64,000 nt of DNA from Nocardioides luti (GCF_014212315.1 NZ_JACKXE010000001.1:2728001-2792000), one strand, 5' to 3'; positions 41,801 to 51,056 are shown, numbered from the stretch's first letter. Program-made: numbers and translations. Notes: generated by a model not told the origin, from the sequence alone.

Positions 41801-42119
41801 CAGGATCTCCCGAGGGGGCGGCGTACGGACGTCAGGTGTGGTTGCTGCCCGCCGCCCCCCGTCCCCAAACGTGGTGCGGGAGGTCACGCCGGTGACGATG
41901 CGAGGCCCGTGCGGGATCACCCGTAGACTGGAGGAAGCCAGTGGCCGTCCGGGTTTCCCGGTCCGGCCGCTTCCTTCTTCGAAGCCCGGTGAGGTGCGCG
42001 GACAGTCCCGCGCAGGACCAGAGATCGGGTGACTGAGACCGCGTCTCGCAAGGCTCGCCGGATCCGCACCTCTGTGGCTCCGCGCCGGACGCAACCACCC
42101 TGATCGAAAGTTGCGTCGC
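41801..42119 (+). promoter_or_regulatory. Long leader region of the DEAD-box helicase gene with strong hairpin
   Basis: This 319-base space has no gene. At 41932-41975 the RNA would fold into a long hairpin: AGGAAGC with GCTTCCT, GGCCG with CGGCC, and CCGGG-TTT-CCCGG at the tip. A TAGACT (41924-41929) just before it could be a -10 element, giving a leader of about 190 bases. A structured leader on a DEAD-box gene suggests autoregulation or a cold-response element (inference). The left part holds the promoter of the lipoprotein gene. Confidence 0.55.
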
Positions 42120-43508
42120 ATGTCCGCGCCTGCCCTCGAACGACCCTCCGACTCCGCCGCCTCCGTCTTCACCCAGCTCCCCGTCGAGCTGATCGACGCG
42201 CTCGGCGTCCAGGGGATCCACACCCCCACCGCCGTCCAGGCGGCCGTCATCCCCGACGGCCTCGCCGGCCACGACGTCCTGGGCCGTGCCCAGACCGGCT
42301 CCGGCAAGACCCTCGCCTTCGGCATCCCCGTGCTCGCCCGGCTCGCCGGCGAGAAGAGCCGCCCGGGCCACCCGCGCGCGGTCATCGTGGTCCCCACCCG
42401 CGAGCTCGCCCAGCAGCTGAGCCGCGCGCTCACCCCGCTCGCCACCTCGCTCAAGCTGCGCCTCGCGACGATCTACGGCGGCACGCCGTACGACCGCCAG
42501 GTCCGCGCCCTCAAGAACCGCGCCGACGTCGTCGTCGCCACCCCGGGCCGCCTCGAGGACCTCATCAAGCAGGGCCACTGCGCCGTCGACGACGTGCAGG
42601 TGACCGTGCTCGACGAGGCCGACCACCTGTGCGACCTCGGGTTCTACCCCGCCATCGACAAGCTGGTCGGCATGACGCCAGCCGGCAGCCAGCGGATGCT
42701 GCTCTCGGCCACGCTCGACGGTGACGTCGACCGCCTGGTCCGCAAGCACCTGCGCTCGCCGAAGGTGCACCAGCTCGACCCCAACGCCGGTGCCGTCTCG
42801 ACGATGACGCACCACACGATGGTCGTCGGCGGCTTCCGCGACAAGGTCGACGCGGCCGTTCGGCTGATCTCGGCCAACGGCAGCGCGGTCGTCTTCACCC
42901 GCACCCGCGAGGGCGCCGTCGAGCTGTCCGAGGCGCTCACCGCCGCGGGCGTCGAGGCCGTCGACCTGCACGGCAACCTGAGCCAGCGGGTGCGCGAGCG
43001 CAACCTGCACAAGTTCTCCTCCGGCAAGGTCCGCGCCGTCGTCGCGACCGACGTCGCCGCCCGCGGCATCCACGTCGACAACGTCGACCTGGTCATCCAC
43101 TTCGACGCCGCCAGCGACGCCAAGGCCTACCTGCACCGCTCGGGCCGTACGGCGCGCGCCGGCAAGGACGGCTGCGTCATCACGATCACGACCCCGAAGT
43201 TCGTCGACCAGGTCGTCCGCCTGCAGCGCGGCGCCAAGGTCGAGGTCCTGCACCACGACCTCCGCACCGCCCCGCGCGTGCTGACCGCCGAGGCGCTCGC
43301 CGAGACCGGCTCCAGCACCCCGCCGCGCTCGTCCGGCCCCCGCACCGGCGGCTCCGCGCCGCGGTCGTACGGCGGCGGCTCGGGTGGCGGCTACCGCGGC
43401 GGTGCCGGCGGCGGCTCGCGCCGGCCCGAGGGTCGCGGCGACTCCCGCGGTGACTCGCGGGGCGGCTCGTCGCGCGGTCGCACCGGCGGGTCGTCGTACG
43501 GCCGCTGA
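42120..43508 (+). CDS. DEAD-box ATP-dependent RNA helicase (RhlE-like)
   Basis: A 462-residue helicase. Motifs in order: Q motif region (TPTAVQAAVIP), I AQTGSGKT, Ia PTRELAQQ, Ib TPGRLEDL, II LDEADH, III LLSATL, IV VVFTRT, V VATDVAARGIH, VI HRSGRTARAG. The last 70 residues are a disordered Gly/Arg/Ser tail (GGGSGGGYRGG and RGG-like), typical of cold-linked helicases in actinobacteria. It remodels RNA duplexes, for ribosome assembly or RNA decay. Start ATG 42120 is preferred to the TTG at 42111. Long structured leader upstream; repeat F3 copy 2 downstream. Confidence 0.92.
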   Translation: MSAPALERPSDSAASVFTQLPVELIDALGVQGIHTPTAVQAAVIPDGLAGHDVLGRAQTGSGKTLAFGIPVLARLAGEKSRPGHPRAVIVVPTRELAQQLSRALTPLATSLKLRLATIYGGTPYDRQVRALKNRADVVVATPGRLEDLIKQGHCAVDDVQVTVLDEADHLCDLGFYPAIDKLVGMTPAGSQRMLLSATLDGDVDRLVRKHLRSPKVHQLDPNAGAVSTMTHHTMVVGGFRDKVDAAVRLISANGSAVVFTRTREGAVELSEALTAAGVEAVDLHGNLSQRVRERNLHKFSSGKVRAVVATDVAARGIHVDNVDLVIHFDAASDAKAYLHRSGRTARAGKDGCVITITTPKFVDQVVRLQRGAKVEVLHHDLRTAPRVLTAEALAETGSSTPPRSSGPRTGGSAPRSYGGGSGGGYRGGAGGGSRRPEGRGDSRGDSRGGSSRGRTGGSSYGR

Positions 43509-43524
43509 GTCTCGCCCGGGACCC

Positions 43525-43601
43525 GCTGGTGTCATGGAACTGGCGCTGGTGGTGCGGAGTTCCGTGCCAGGAGCGCCAGTTTCACCGGGTACCCGGTGAA
43601 A
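43525..43601. repeat. Palindromic repeat F3, copy 2
   Basis: Same design as 38574-38652. The outer arms (AACTGGCGCT / AGCGCCAGTT) and the perfect 22-bp palindrome (43580-43601) are conserved. The inner stem has changed to TGGTGCGGAG / TTCCGTGCCA. Several changes keep base pairing (T:A to G:C, T:A to C:G, others to G:T). Located between the convergent helicase and LysE genes. Confidence 0.9.
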
Positions 43602-43611
43602 CCGCCGCCCC

Positions 43612-44226
43612 TCACCCCAGCGCCAGCTTCACCGCGATGAGCAGCATCACGACGCCGATCACCACGTCCAGCACCTGCCACGCGCGGGGCCGGGCGAGCA
43701 CGCGGTGCGCCAGGCGCGCGCCGTAGCCCAGCCCGGTGAACCACACGATGCTCGCGACACAGGCGCCCAGCGCGAACCACCACCGGCCCGAGGGTCCCTG
43801 GTGGTTCGCGACGGAGCCGAGCAGCAGCACCGTGTCGAGGTAGACGTGCGGGTTCAGCCAGGTCAGGGCCACGGCCCTCGCGGCGGCAGTACGCCGGGAG
43901 GTCGGAGCCCGGCCGCCCGCAGCGGCCAGCGCCTCGGCCCGGCGGGCGCGTAGCAGCGAGCTGACGCCGTACCACCCGAGGAACGCGACGCCGAACCACC
44001 GCACCAGGGTCAGTGCCCACGGTGCCTGCTCGACGATCGTCCCGATCCCGGCCACGCCGGCGATGATCAGCAGCAGGTCGGACACCGCGCAGATCGCGAC
44101 CACGAGCCCGACGTGCTCGCGGGCGAGCCCCTGCCGCAGGACGTAGGCGTTCTGCGCCCCGATCGCGACGATCAGGGACAGGCCGGTCAGCAGGCCGGCG
44201 GCGGCGGAGTCGATCACGGGGACCAC
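43612..44226 (-). CDS. lysE: LysE/ArgO-family basic amino acid exporter
   Basis: A 204-residue membrane protein with six helices. The family signature GAQNAYVLRQGLAREHV is near the N-terminus, followed by VVAICAVSDLLLIIAGVAGIG, and the TWLNPHVYLDTVLLLGSVA stretch. The family exports lysine and arginine when intracellular levels rise. Start GTG at 44226 (or 44217). It is divergent from the LysR-type gene at 44288, exactly the lysE-lysG layout of Corynebacterium. Confidence 0.88.
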   Translation of the reverse strand: MVPVIDSAAAGLLTGLSLIVAIGAQNAYVLRQGLAREHVGLVVAICAVSDLLLIIAGVAGIGTIVEQAPWALTLVRWFGVAFLGWYGVSSLLRARRAEALAAAGGRAPTSRRTAAARAVALTWLNPHVYLDTVLLLGSVANHQGPSGRWWFALGACVASIVWFTGLGYGARLAHRVLARPRAWQVLDVVIGVVMLLIAVKLALG

Positions 44227-44256
44227 GCTAGGGCCGCGGCGAGATGAAGCCCAGCG

Positions 44257-44276
44257 AATGATTCTGATGAACCATT
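44257..44276. promoter_or_regulatory. LysG/ArgP-type operator between lysE and lysG
   Basis: AATGATTC (44257-44264) and GAACCATT (44269-44276) form an inverted repeat (7 of 8) in the 61-base divergent spacer. A second pair, ATGAAGC at 44244-44250 and GCTTCAT at 44283-44289, flanks it. Likely bound by the adjacent LysR-type regulator. Confidence 0.6.
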
Positions 44277-44287
44277 AGCATCGCTTC

Positions 44288-45166
44288 ATGGACCTCGCGC
44301 CCGCCCAGCTCGCCGCGCTGGTCGCGATCGCCGACCACGGGACCTTCGAGGCGGCGGCCCGCCACCTGCACGTCACGCCGTCAGCTGTCAGCCAGCGGAT
44401 CCGCGCGCTCGAGTCCGCGGTCGGCCAGGTGGTCGTCCAGCGCTCGTCCCCCTGCCGGCCCACCGCTGCCGGGCAGACCCTGTTGCGGCTGGCGCGCCAG
44501 ACCCAGCTGCTGCTCGACGAGGTCGAGGACGCCCTGGACCCGCAGCACCGCTCGCACGTCGACCTGCCGGTCGCCGTCAACGCCGACTCCCTGGCCACGT
44601 GGTTCCGCGACGTCCTCACCGCCGTCGCCGGGTGGCCGGACGTCGCGCTCCGCCTGCACGTGGAGGACCAGGCCTGGTCGTCCGGCCTGCTCCGCAGCGG
44701 TGACGTCCTCGCGGCCGTCACCTCCGACCCCGTGGCCGTCCAGGGCTGCTCGGTGGAGCGGCTCGGGACCCTGCGCTACGTCCCCGCGGCGACGCCGGCC
44801 CTGATCGAGCGCTGGCGCCGGGGCCGGGGCGTCGACTGGGCAGCGATGCCGCTCGTCGTCTTCAACGAGAAGGACGCCCTGCAGCACGACGTGCTCCGCG
44901 CCCACGGGGTGACCGAGGCGCCGCTGACCCACCGGGTCCCGACGTCCGCTGACTTCCTCGAGGCGGTCCGGCGTGGGCTCGGCTGGGGTGCCGTCCCCGA
45001 GCCCCAGCTCGCACCGGCCGTCGCCGAGGGCGTGCTGGCCCCGCTCACCGCCCGCGGCCACGTCGACGTCGCGCTGCACTGGCAGCGCTGGCGCCTCGAC
45101 TCACCCGCGCTGGCGCGCCTCACCGACGGCGTACGCCGGGCCGCCGCCGCACACCTGCGCCGCTGA
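44288..45166 (+). CDS. lysG: LysR-family regulator of the LysG/ArgP type
   Basis: A 292-residue protein. N-terminal helix-turn-helix: LAALVAIADHGTFEAAARHL, then HVTPSAVSQRIRALESAVGQVVV, with the RSSPCRPTAAGQTLLRLARQ wing that marks the ArgP/IciA branch. The effector domain contains LPVAVNADSLATWF, also typical of ArgP. It activates lysine/arginine export when basic amino acids accumulate, as known for LysG. It is divergent from the lysE-type gene, with an operator-like inverted repeat between. Confidence 0.88.
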   Translation: MDLAPAQLAALVAIADHGTFEAAARHLHVTPSAVSQRIRALESAVGQVVVQRSSPCRPTAAGQTLLRLARQTQLLLDEVEDALDPQHRSHVDLPVAVNADSLATWFRDVLTAVAGWPDVALRLHVEDQAWSSGLLRSGDVLAAVTSDPVAVQGCSVERLGTLRYVPAATPALIERWRRGRGVDWAAMPLVVFNEKDALQHDVLRAHGVTEAPLTHRVPTSADFLEAVRRGLGWGAVPEPQLAPAVAEGVLAPLTARGHVDVALHWQRWRLDSPALARLTDGVRRAAAAHLRR

Positions 45167-45199
45167 GCGACGCCCCGACCGCGCCAGGCCGTCAGGGCG

Positions 45200-47773
45200 T
45201 CAGGGCGTCGCCGACGGGGTCGCCGACGCCGGCGCCGCGCTCGGGGACTCCGTCGGGGTCGCCGAGGGCGACTCCGTGGGCGTCGCCGACGGCGACTCGG
45301 TGGGCGTCGGCGAGGACGACGGCGAGGTCGGCACCGTCTCGGTCGGGGTGGCGCTCGGCGTCACCGACTCGGACGGCGTGGCGCTCGGGGACTCGGTCGG
45401 GGTCACCGAGCCGCTGGGCGACTCGGTGGGCGACGGCGACGCCGAGGGATCGGCGCCCGGGTCGAGCGGGGTGGCGGCCTCGTCGTCCTGGATGATCTGC
45501 GTGATCTGCTGCTGGTAGTCCTCGAGGATGCCCTGCAGCTCCGACAGCGGCACCGACGTGATGTTCTGCGCGAACACCGCCAGGTCCTCCCAGACCGCCT
45601 GCAGCGCCGCCATGCCGGCGTCGCTGAGCGGACCGTCGAGCGTGATGACCAGCTGGCTCGCGAGCGCGTAGGTCAGGCAGGCGACGCAGTTGTACGTCGC
45701 CGACGTGGCGAGGTTCTGCGGCACGATCACGTCCGCGTCGTTCATCACGAGCACCACCTGGAAGCTGACCGCGACCGCGGCGCAGCCCGTGCAGCTCGCG
45801 GCGGCGACGGCCTCGTTGGTGTTCGTCACCGTGTCGCCGTCCGCCCAGACCAGGGCGAAGGCGACGTCGTAGGCGACCGTGCCGTCGGTCGTGTTGACCG
45901 CGAGCGCCTGGGTGTCGCCCTCCTCGGGCGGCAGCGGCTGGTCGAACGGGAAGACCCACGAGCCCGGGTCGCCGGACGGCGGCGGTGCGGGCGCGGTGCT
46001 GCCGTCGCTGGGTGCGTCGGTCGGCGACGCGCTCGGGTCCTCGGTCAGCACCGCGCCGGGCGAGTCGCTGGGCGACTCGCTGGGCAGCGCGCTCGGCGAG
46101 GAGCTGGGGGAGGTGCTGGGGTCCACGACCGGGGTCGGCGCCGTCTCGGTCGTGCCGCCAGCCGTCGGGTGCGGGACCATGATCAGCGCGAGGCCCGGGT
46201 CGTCCTTGGTGGGCATCGGGCTGCCGGCCGGCCACGCCGACTGGATCGTGCCCTCGGAGCCCTCGCGGAGCCCCTCGGTGGCCGGGGCGGAGCGGGCCAG
46301 CGGAAGTGCCTGGCCGAGCGTGCCACGCTCGTACGCCGCGATCGGCCGGTAGGTGTCGCCGCGGGGCCACCAGGCCCAGCCGAGGCCGGCCACGAGGGCG
46401 ATCGCGAGCAGGCCGGCGATGCCGCGGCGCACGGGCTTGCCCTCGGTGCGGGCGAGCACCGAGGTGACGCCCTGCCGCACCAGGCGGGTGAGGATGTAGG
46501 CGATGCCGGCGATCGGCAGCACCAGGCAGACGATCGCGAGCAGGCGGGCCATCACCATGACGACGTCGCCCTCGCCGAAGGCCGACGTCAGCGCCGCCTT
46601 CTGCTCGAGGAGGCTGACCCACGCGGTCGCGATCATCCGCGGCAGCGTGAGCACCATCGTCACCAGCGAGAACGCCAGCATGGGCACGACGAGCAGCACC
46701 CAGATCGTGACGACGGCACGGGCCCACGGCTTGAGGATGCTGACCTCGGGGTCGTGCCAGCGCCACGGGAGCAGGCCGAGCAGCGTCGGCTTGATGCGGT
46801 GGTAGAGGTCGGGTACGCCGGTCAGGTCGGCCAGCACGTGGTAGCCGTCGAACCGGATGATCGGCGTGAGCTGGCGCAGGATCTGCAGGATCTGGGTCGC
46901 GACGACGAGCAGCAGCGCGTCGTACCCGCTGAGCAGCCAGGCGCCGACGATGCCGACCGCGACGATCGCGTTGAAATAGAGCCCACCCAGGTCCGTGCGC
47001 AGCCGCCCCACCCGGCCGAGGCGGTAGGAGTCGGTCACGTCGGTGTAGAACGCCGGCCAGAAGAGGTAGAGGCCGGCACCCATCGCCCCGGGTGTGGAGC
47101 CGCCGCGGCGGGCCGCGGCCGCGTGGCCGAACTCGTGGAAGCCCGCGGACAGCACGGTCACCACGAAGATCAGCAGCAGCAGCCCGGGCTTGTGGAAGGC
47201 CTCGTGGGTCGCGGACGCCAGGCCCTTGTGGAGCAGGAGCCACCAGGTGATGTAGAGGAAGGCGGCCGTCACCACCGTGACCAGCACCGGGTTGAAGAGC
47301 CGCGCGAACGGGTCGGTCAGCCGCTGGGTCTTCACCGGGTCGGTCACCGTGACGCGGTGGCGCAGCCCCAGCAGCGGGTTGGACTTCTTGAGCTCGGGCT
47401 CGGAGCCGTCACCCTTCAGCAGGACCCCGAGCGGACGCAGCTTGCCGTCGACCAGGGTCTCGATGTTCTCGGCCGAGACCAGGCGCCCGAACCTCTGGCT
47501 CACCTGCTCGGCGATCTCCTCGTGCGTACGCCGTCCGTCCACCGCGTCCAGGACGAGGTAGAGCAGCGGCGTCAGCTGGATCATCTGGCCGTCGCCGCGG
47601 CGGACGAGGGCGGGCGGGGTGCGGTAGCCGGAGCCCTGCATCTCGCCGATCAGCTGCAGCCCCTCGGCCCGGACGGGGACGTCGGGGGAGGGGGTGGCCG
47701 GACGCGGCGGCGCGGAGGCACCGCCGCGTCCCTCGGGACCCTGCGGTCCCTGGGGTGGGGAGGAGATCGTCAC
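45200..47773 (-). CDS. PqqD-like/M50 membrane zinc metalloprotease with Ser/Thr/Pro-rich extracytoplasmic tail
   Basis: An 857-residue protein from GTG 47773. Order: disordered Pro-rich start, a PqqD-like winged helix at about 40-120 (QMIQLTPLLYLVLDAVDGRR, THEEIAEQVSQRFG), then a multi-helix M50 site-2-protease-like membrane domain. The zinc motif is H213-E-F-G-H217 and a RFDGYHVLADL stretch gives the third ligand. After the last helix near residue 455 an extracytoplasmic part of about 400 residues follows, with two CxxC pairs (SCTGCAAV, YNCVACLT) and two low-complexity stretches. The final 90 residues are ESPSATPT repeats. PqqD-like domains bind leader peptides in RiPP systems. Operon with the GG-containing protein 6 bases upstream. 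Confidence 0.85.
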   Translation of the reverse strand: MTISSPPQGPQGPEGRGGASAPPRPATPSPDVPVRAEGLQLIGEMQGSGYRTPPALVRRGDGQMIQLTPLLYLVLDAVDGRRTHEEIAEQVSQRFGRLVSAENIETLVDGKLRPLGVLLKGDGSEPELKKSNPLLGLRHRVTVTDPVKTQRLTDPFARLFNPVLVTVVTAAFLYITWWLLLHKGLASATHEAFHKPGLLLLIFVVTVLSAGFHEFGHAAAARRGGSTPGAMGAGLYLFWPAFYTDVTDSYRLGRVGRLRTDLGGLYFNAIVAVGIVGAWLLSGYDALLLVVATQILQILRQLTPIIRFDGYHVLADLTGVPDLYHRIKPTLLGLLPWRWHDPEVSILKPWARAVVTIWVLLVVPMLAFSLVTMVLTLPRMIATAWVSLLEQKAALTSAFGEGDVVMVMARLLAIVCLVLPIAGIAYILTRLVRQGVTSVLARTEGKPVRRGIAGLLAIALVAGLGWAWWPRGDTYRPIAAYERGTLGQALPLARSAPATEGLREGSEGTIQSAWPAGSPMPTKDDPGLALIMVPHPTAGGTTETAPTPVVDPSTSPSSSPSALPSESPSDSPGAVLTEDPSASPTDAPSDGSTAPAPPPSGDPGSWVFPFDQPLPPEEGDTQALAVNTTDGTVAYDVAFALVWADGDTVTNTNEAVAAASCTGCAAVAVSFQVVLVMNDADVIVPQNLATSATYNCVACLTYALASQLVITLDGPLSDAGMAALQAVWEDLAVFAQNITSVPLSELQGILEDYQQQITQIIQDDEAATPLDPGADPSASPSPTESPSGSVTPTESPSATPSESVTPSATPTETVPTSPSSSPTPTESPSATPTESPSATPTESPSAAPASATPSATP
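45225..45450. repeat. In-gene tandem repeat coding for TESPSATP units
   Basis: GC-rich direct repeats of about 24 bases (unit reads GGCGACTCGGTGGGCGTCGCC and variants) near the 3' end of the M50 gene encode the Ser/Thr/Pro tail. Such runs are prone to change of copy number by slippage. Confidence 0.7.
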
Positions 47774-47779
47774 CGCGGA

Positions 47780-48943
47780 CTACGGCTGGCTGATGGTGGA
47801 GTCCTGACCGGCGTCGGCGGAGGCGTCGCCGTCGATGGTCTGGTTGATGATGGCCGTCTGCTGGGCCACCGCGACGGCGTCGCTGTCGACCGAGCCGATG
47901 TTGGCCGACACGGCCGCGTCGATCGGGGCGGCGACGTTCGCGTTGGCCGCGACCGCACCGTTGATCGGGGCCGTGACGTCGGCGTCGGCCGCGAGGTCGA
48001 CGTTGACGTTGAGCAGGCTGCCGTCGAGCGAGCTGAGGTCGCCGGCGTCGAGACCGCCGGTGGCACCGCCGACCGCGTCGGTGACGCCGCCGACCGCACC
48101 CGTGGCGCCGTCGACCGCACCGGTCGCACCGTCCACGGCACCGGTCGCGCCGTCGACGACGCCGCCCGTCCCGCCCGCGGCGTCGGTGACGCCGCCCACG
48201 GTGCCCGCGGTGTCGCCCACGGCGCCGGTGGCCCCGTCGACGGCACCGGTGACCGCGCCGGTGGGCGCGGAGCCCGCAGCGTCGGTCGGGGTGGCGCCGT
48301 CGCCCGCGACGGTGGTGGTGCCGTCGGCGGCCGTGGTCTCGACCGGCGCGCCGGCCGGGTCGATCGGGCCGGTGGAGGCGCCGGGGGCGTCGGCCCCGAC
48401 CGGCGACGTGGCGTCGGTCGGACCCGTGAGGTCGCCGGGCGCCGTCGTGTCGGTCGGCGCGGGCGCGGCCTCGGGGGCGGTGGTGCCCTGCAGCACGGTG
48501 TCGTTGTCGACCGGGGTGCCCTCGATGGGGGCGGTCCCGTCCACGGGCGTCGCGCCGTCGACCGGCGGGGTGCCGTCGGTGGGCGCGGCGTCGACGGGGG
48601 CGGCGTCGACGGGCGCGTCGCCCTGGTCGATGACGCTGGCCTGGTCGGAGACGGCGCTGGCGTCGCCCACGATGCCCTGGTTGAGCAGGACGCCCTGGTC
48701 GGCCAGCGAGGTGCTCGTCGAGCCCTCGGAGAGGATGTTGGCGCCGACGGCGGCGTCGATGGGGGCCGCGACGTTGGCGTTGGCGGCGACCGCGAGGTCG
48801 ATGGGGGCGGCGACGGCGAGGCCGAGGTCGAGGTCGGCGTTGAGGTCGAGGATCGACACGACCTCCTTGTCGGGGAGGGCGGTGCCGCCCTGCTCGGTGA
48901 GCTCGGCGTCCGAGAGCGGCTGGAGGTTCGATGCGTCGTTCAT
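47780..48943 (-). CDS. Low-complexity Ala/Asp/Val-rich protein with GG-type N-terminus
   Basis: A 387-residue protein. The first 25 residues (LQPLSDAELTEQGGTALPDK) resemble a RiPP or bacteriocin leader ending in Gly-Gly. A nearly identical segment occurs near both ends (AANANVAAPIDAAV at about 54-67 and again in the last 80 residues). Between them lies about 230 residues of Ala/Pro/Thr/Gly/Asp-rich sequence, including a GAVDGATGAVDGATGAV run. No Cys, no normal signal peptide. It is the first gene of an operon with the PqqD-M50 protease (6 bases apart), so it is the likely substrate of that protease. Some databases call relatives peptidoglycan-binding, which the sequence does not show. Confidence 0.7.
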   Translation of the reverse strand: MNDASNLQPLSDAELTEQGGTALPDKEVVSILDLNADLDLGLAVAAPIDLAVAANANVAAPIDAAVGANILSEGSTSTSLADQGVLLNQGIVGDASAVSDQASVIDQGDAPVDAAPVDAAPTDGTPPVDGATPVDGTAPIEGTPVDNDTVLQGTTAPEAAPAPTDTTAPGDLTGPTDATSPVGADAPGASTGPIDPAGAPVETTAADGTTTVAGDGATPTDAAGSAPTGAVTGAVDGATGAVGDTAGTVGGVTDAAGGTGGVVDGATGAVDGATGAVDGATGAVGGVTDAVGGATGGLDAGDLSSLDGSLLNVNVDLAADADVTAPINGAVAANANVAAPIDAAVSANIGSVDSDAVAVAQQTAIINQTIDGDASADAGQDSTISQP

Positions 48944-49078
48944 GGATGGTCCAGTTCCGGCCCCGGCCCCAGCCCGGACCTCGTCGAGAGTGTCGGGGCG
49001 GCTCGTGCCCGGCCGCGCGCGGGTGCAAACCCGGCCGGACGGTCAAATCTCGGGGCCGTCGTGCCCGGGAACGACACC

Positions 49079-49106
49079 GGCCCGCCCGGAGGAGTCCGGG
49101 CGGGCC
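49079..49106 (-). terminator. Hairpin terminator after the acyl-CoA dehydrogenase gene
   Basis: GGCCCGCCCGGA (49079-49090) pairs perfectly with TCCGGGCGGGCC (49095-49106) over a 4-base loop, 48 bases beyond the minus-strand stop at 49154. It separates this gene from the next operon (48943) in the same direction. Confidence 0.75.
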
Positions 49107-49153
49107 AGCGGTCGAGCAGGGTCAGGCAGGGGGTCGGGACCCCCGTCGTGCGC

Positions 49154-51013
49154 TCAGAAGGAGGCCTCGTCGAGGTCCATCAGGCTGAGGTCGGTGCCCT
49201 CGGCGATCGCGCGCTCGGCGGTCAGGCGCGGCAGGTTGGTCTGCGCGAAGAACTGCGCGGCCGCGACCTTGCCCTCGTAGAACGCCTTGTCCTTGCCGGC
49301 GTCGCCCGCGAGCTTCTCCAGGGCCACCTCGGCGCCGCGGAGCAGCAGCCAGGCGCAGACCACGTCACCGAGCGCCATCAGCAGGCGGCTGGTGTTCAGG
49401 CCGACCTTGTAGATGTTGCGCAGGTCGCCGCCCTCGGAGCTGGCGTCGGCCGACATCAGGTCGTTGATCATGTGGCCGACGATCGCGTTGGCGTCGCCCA
49501 GCGCGGTCGCGAGCAGCTCGCGCTCCACCTTGAGGCGACCGTTGCCGGCCTCGCCGTCGATGAAGGCCTGGATCTCGGAGGCCAGGTGGCCCAGGGCCTT
49601 GCCCTGGTCCTTGACGATCTTGCGGAAGAAGAAGTCCTGGCCCTGGATCGCCGTGGTGCCCTCGTAGAGGGTGTCGATCTTGGCGTCGCGGACGTACTGC
49701 TCGACGGGGTACTCCTGCAGGAACCCCGAGCCGCCGAAGGTCTGCAGCGACTCCGTGCCCAGCAGCACCCACGAGCGCTCCGAGCCGTAGCCCTTCACGA
49801 TCGGGAGCAGCAGGTCGTTGACCTTCTCGGCCAGCTCGTCGCGCTCGCCGGCGTGCTCGGCGAGCATCACCTTGTCCTGCCAGGACGCGGTGTAGAGCAC
49901 CAGCGAGCGCATCGCCTCGGCGAACGACTTCTGGGTCATCAGCGAGCGGCGCACGTCGGGGTGGTGCGTGATCGTGACGCGCGGGGCCGTCTTGTCGGAG
50001 GCCTGGGTCAGGTCGGCACCCTGCTGGCGCTGCTTGGCGTAGTCCAGCGCGTTGAGGTAGCCGGTCGAGAGCGTGGCGATGGCCTTGGTGCCGACCATCA
50101 TCCGGGCGTTCTCGATGACCTGGAACATCTGCGCGATGCCGTTGTGCACCTCGCCGAGCAGCCAGCCCTGGGCGGGGGTCTTCTCGCCGAAGGTGACCTC
50201 GCAGGTGTTGGACACCTTGATGCCCATCTTGTGCTCGACGTTCGTGACGTAGACGCCGTTGCGCTCACCCGTCAGCTCGCCCGACTCGTGGTCGAAGTGC
50301 AGCTTGGGGACGAGGAAGAGCGAGAGGCCCTTGGTGCCGGGACCGCCGGCACCCTCGACGCCCACGGGACGCGCGAGCACCAGGTGCATGATGTTCTCGC
50401 TCATGTCGTGCTCGGCCGAGGTGATGAAGCGCTTGACGCCCTCGATGTTCCAGGAGCCGTCGTCGTTCAGGGTGGCCTTCGCACGGCCGGCGCCGACGTC
50501 GGAGCCGGCGTCGGGCTCGGTGAGGACCATCGTGCAGCCCCACTGGCGGTCGACCATGAACTGGGCGATCTTCTTGTCGCGCTCGTTGCCGTTGCGGTAG
50601 ACGACGTTCGCGAACGCCGGGCCGGCGGCGTACATCCAGATCGGGGCGTTGGAGCCGAGCACCAGCTCGCCGAGGGCCCACACGAGGCTCGAGGGGGCGG
50701 GCTGGCCGCCGAGCTCCTCGAAGACCTGCAGGCGCCACCACTCGGCGTCCATCCAGGCCTGGTAGGACTTCTTGAAGGACTCGGGGATCGGCGCGGTGCT
50801 GGTCTCGGGGTCGAAGACGGGCGGGTTGCGGTCGCTGTCCTCGTACGACGCCGCGAGCTCCTCGCGGGCCATCCGGTCGACCTCGGCGAGGATCGACCGT
50901 GCGGTCTCGCCGTCGACCTCGGCGAAGGGGCCGTTGCCCAGGACGTCGTCGCGACCGAGGACCTCGAAGAGGTTGAACTCGATGTCGCGGAGGTTGCTCT
51001 TGTAGTGGCTCAC
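49154..51013 (-). CDS. Acyl-CoA dehydrogenase (DmdC/FadE5-like, long form)
   Basis: A 619-residue enzyme, longer than the classic 380-400, as in the DmdC/FadE5 branch. FAD site [16 protein letters not shown] and [10 protein letters not shown], the acyl-CoA binding region [14 protein letters not shown], and the catalytic Glu in [13 protein letters not shown], with the C-terminal extra helical domain ([36 protein letters not shown]). It oxidises acyl-CoA to enoyl-CoA, probably with broad chain length. It has its own operator-like site upstream and terminator downstream, so it is a single-gene unit. Confidence 0.92.
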   Translation of the reverse strand: MSHYKSNLRDIEFNLFEVLGRDDVLGNGPFAEVDGETARSILAEVDRMAREELAASYEDSDRNPPVFDPETSTAPIPESFKKSYQAWMDAEWWRLQVFEELGGQPAPSSLVWALGELVLGSNAPIWMYAAGPAFANVVYRNGNERDKKIAQFMVDRQWGCTMVLTEPDAGSDVGAGRAKATLNDDGSWNIEGVKRFITSAEHDMSENIMHLVLARPVGVEGAGGPGTKGLSLFLVPKLHFDHESGELTGERNGVYVTNVEHKMGIKVSNTCEVTFGEKTPAQGWLLGEVHNGIAQMFQVIENARMMVGTKAIATLSTGYLNALDYAKQRQQGADLTQASDKTAPRVTITHHPDVRRSLMTQKSFAEAMRSLVLYTASWQDKVMLAEHAGERDELAEKVNDLLLPIVKGYGSERSWVLLGTESLQTFGGSGFLQEYPVEQYVRDAKIDTLYEGTTAIQGQDFFFRKIVKDQGKALGHLASEIQAFIDGEAGNGRLKVERELLATALGDANAIVGHMINDLMSADASSEGGDLRNIYKVGLNTSRLLMALGDVVCAWLLLRGAEVALEKLAGDAGKDKAFYEGKVAAAQFFAQTNLPRLTAERAIAEGTDLSLMDLDEASF

Positions 51014-51056
51014 TGCTCGACCTTTTCGGTGTCGGGATCCGGCCGCACTGGTCTGC

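Noticed and set aside
47780..48943. Peptidoglycan-binding protein
   Set aside because: No LysM, PG_binding_1 or SPOR motif is visible; composition alone would lead to that label.
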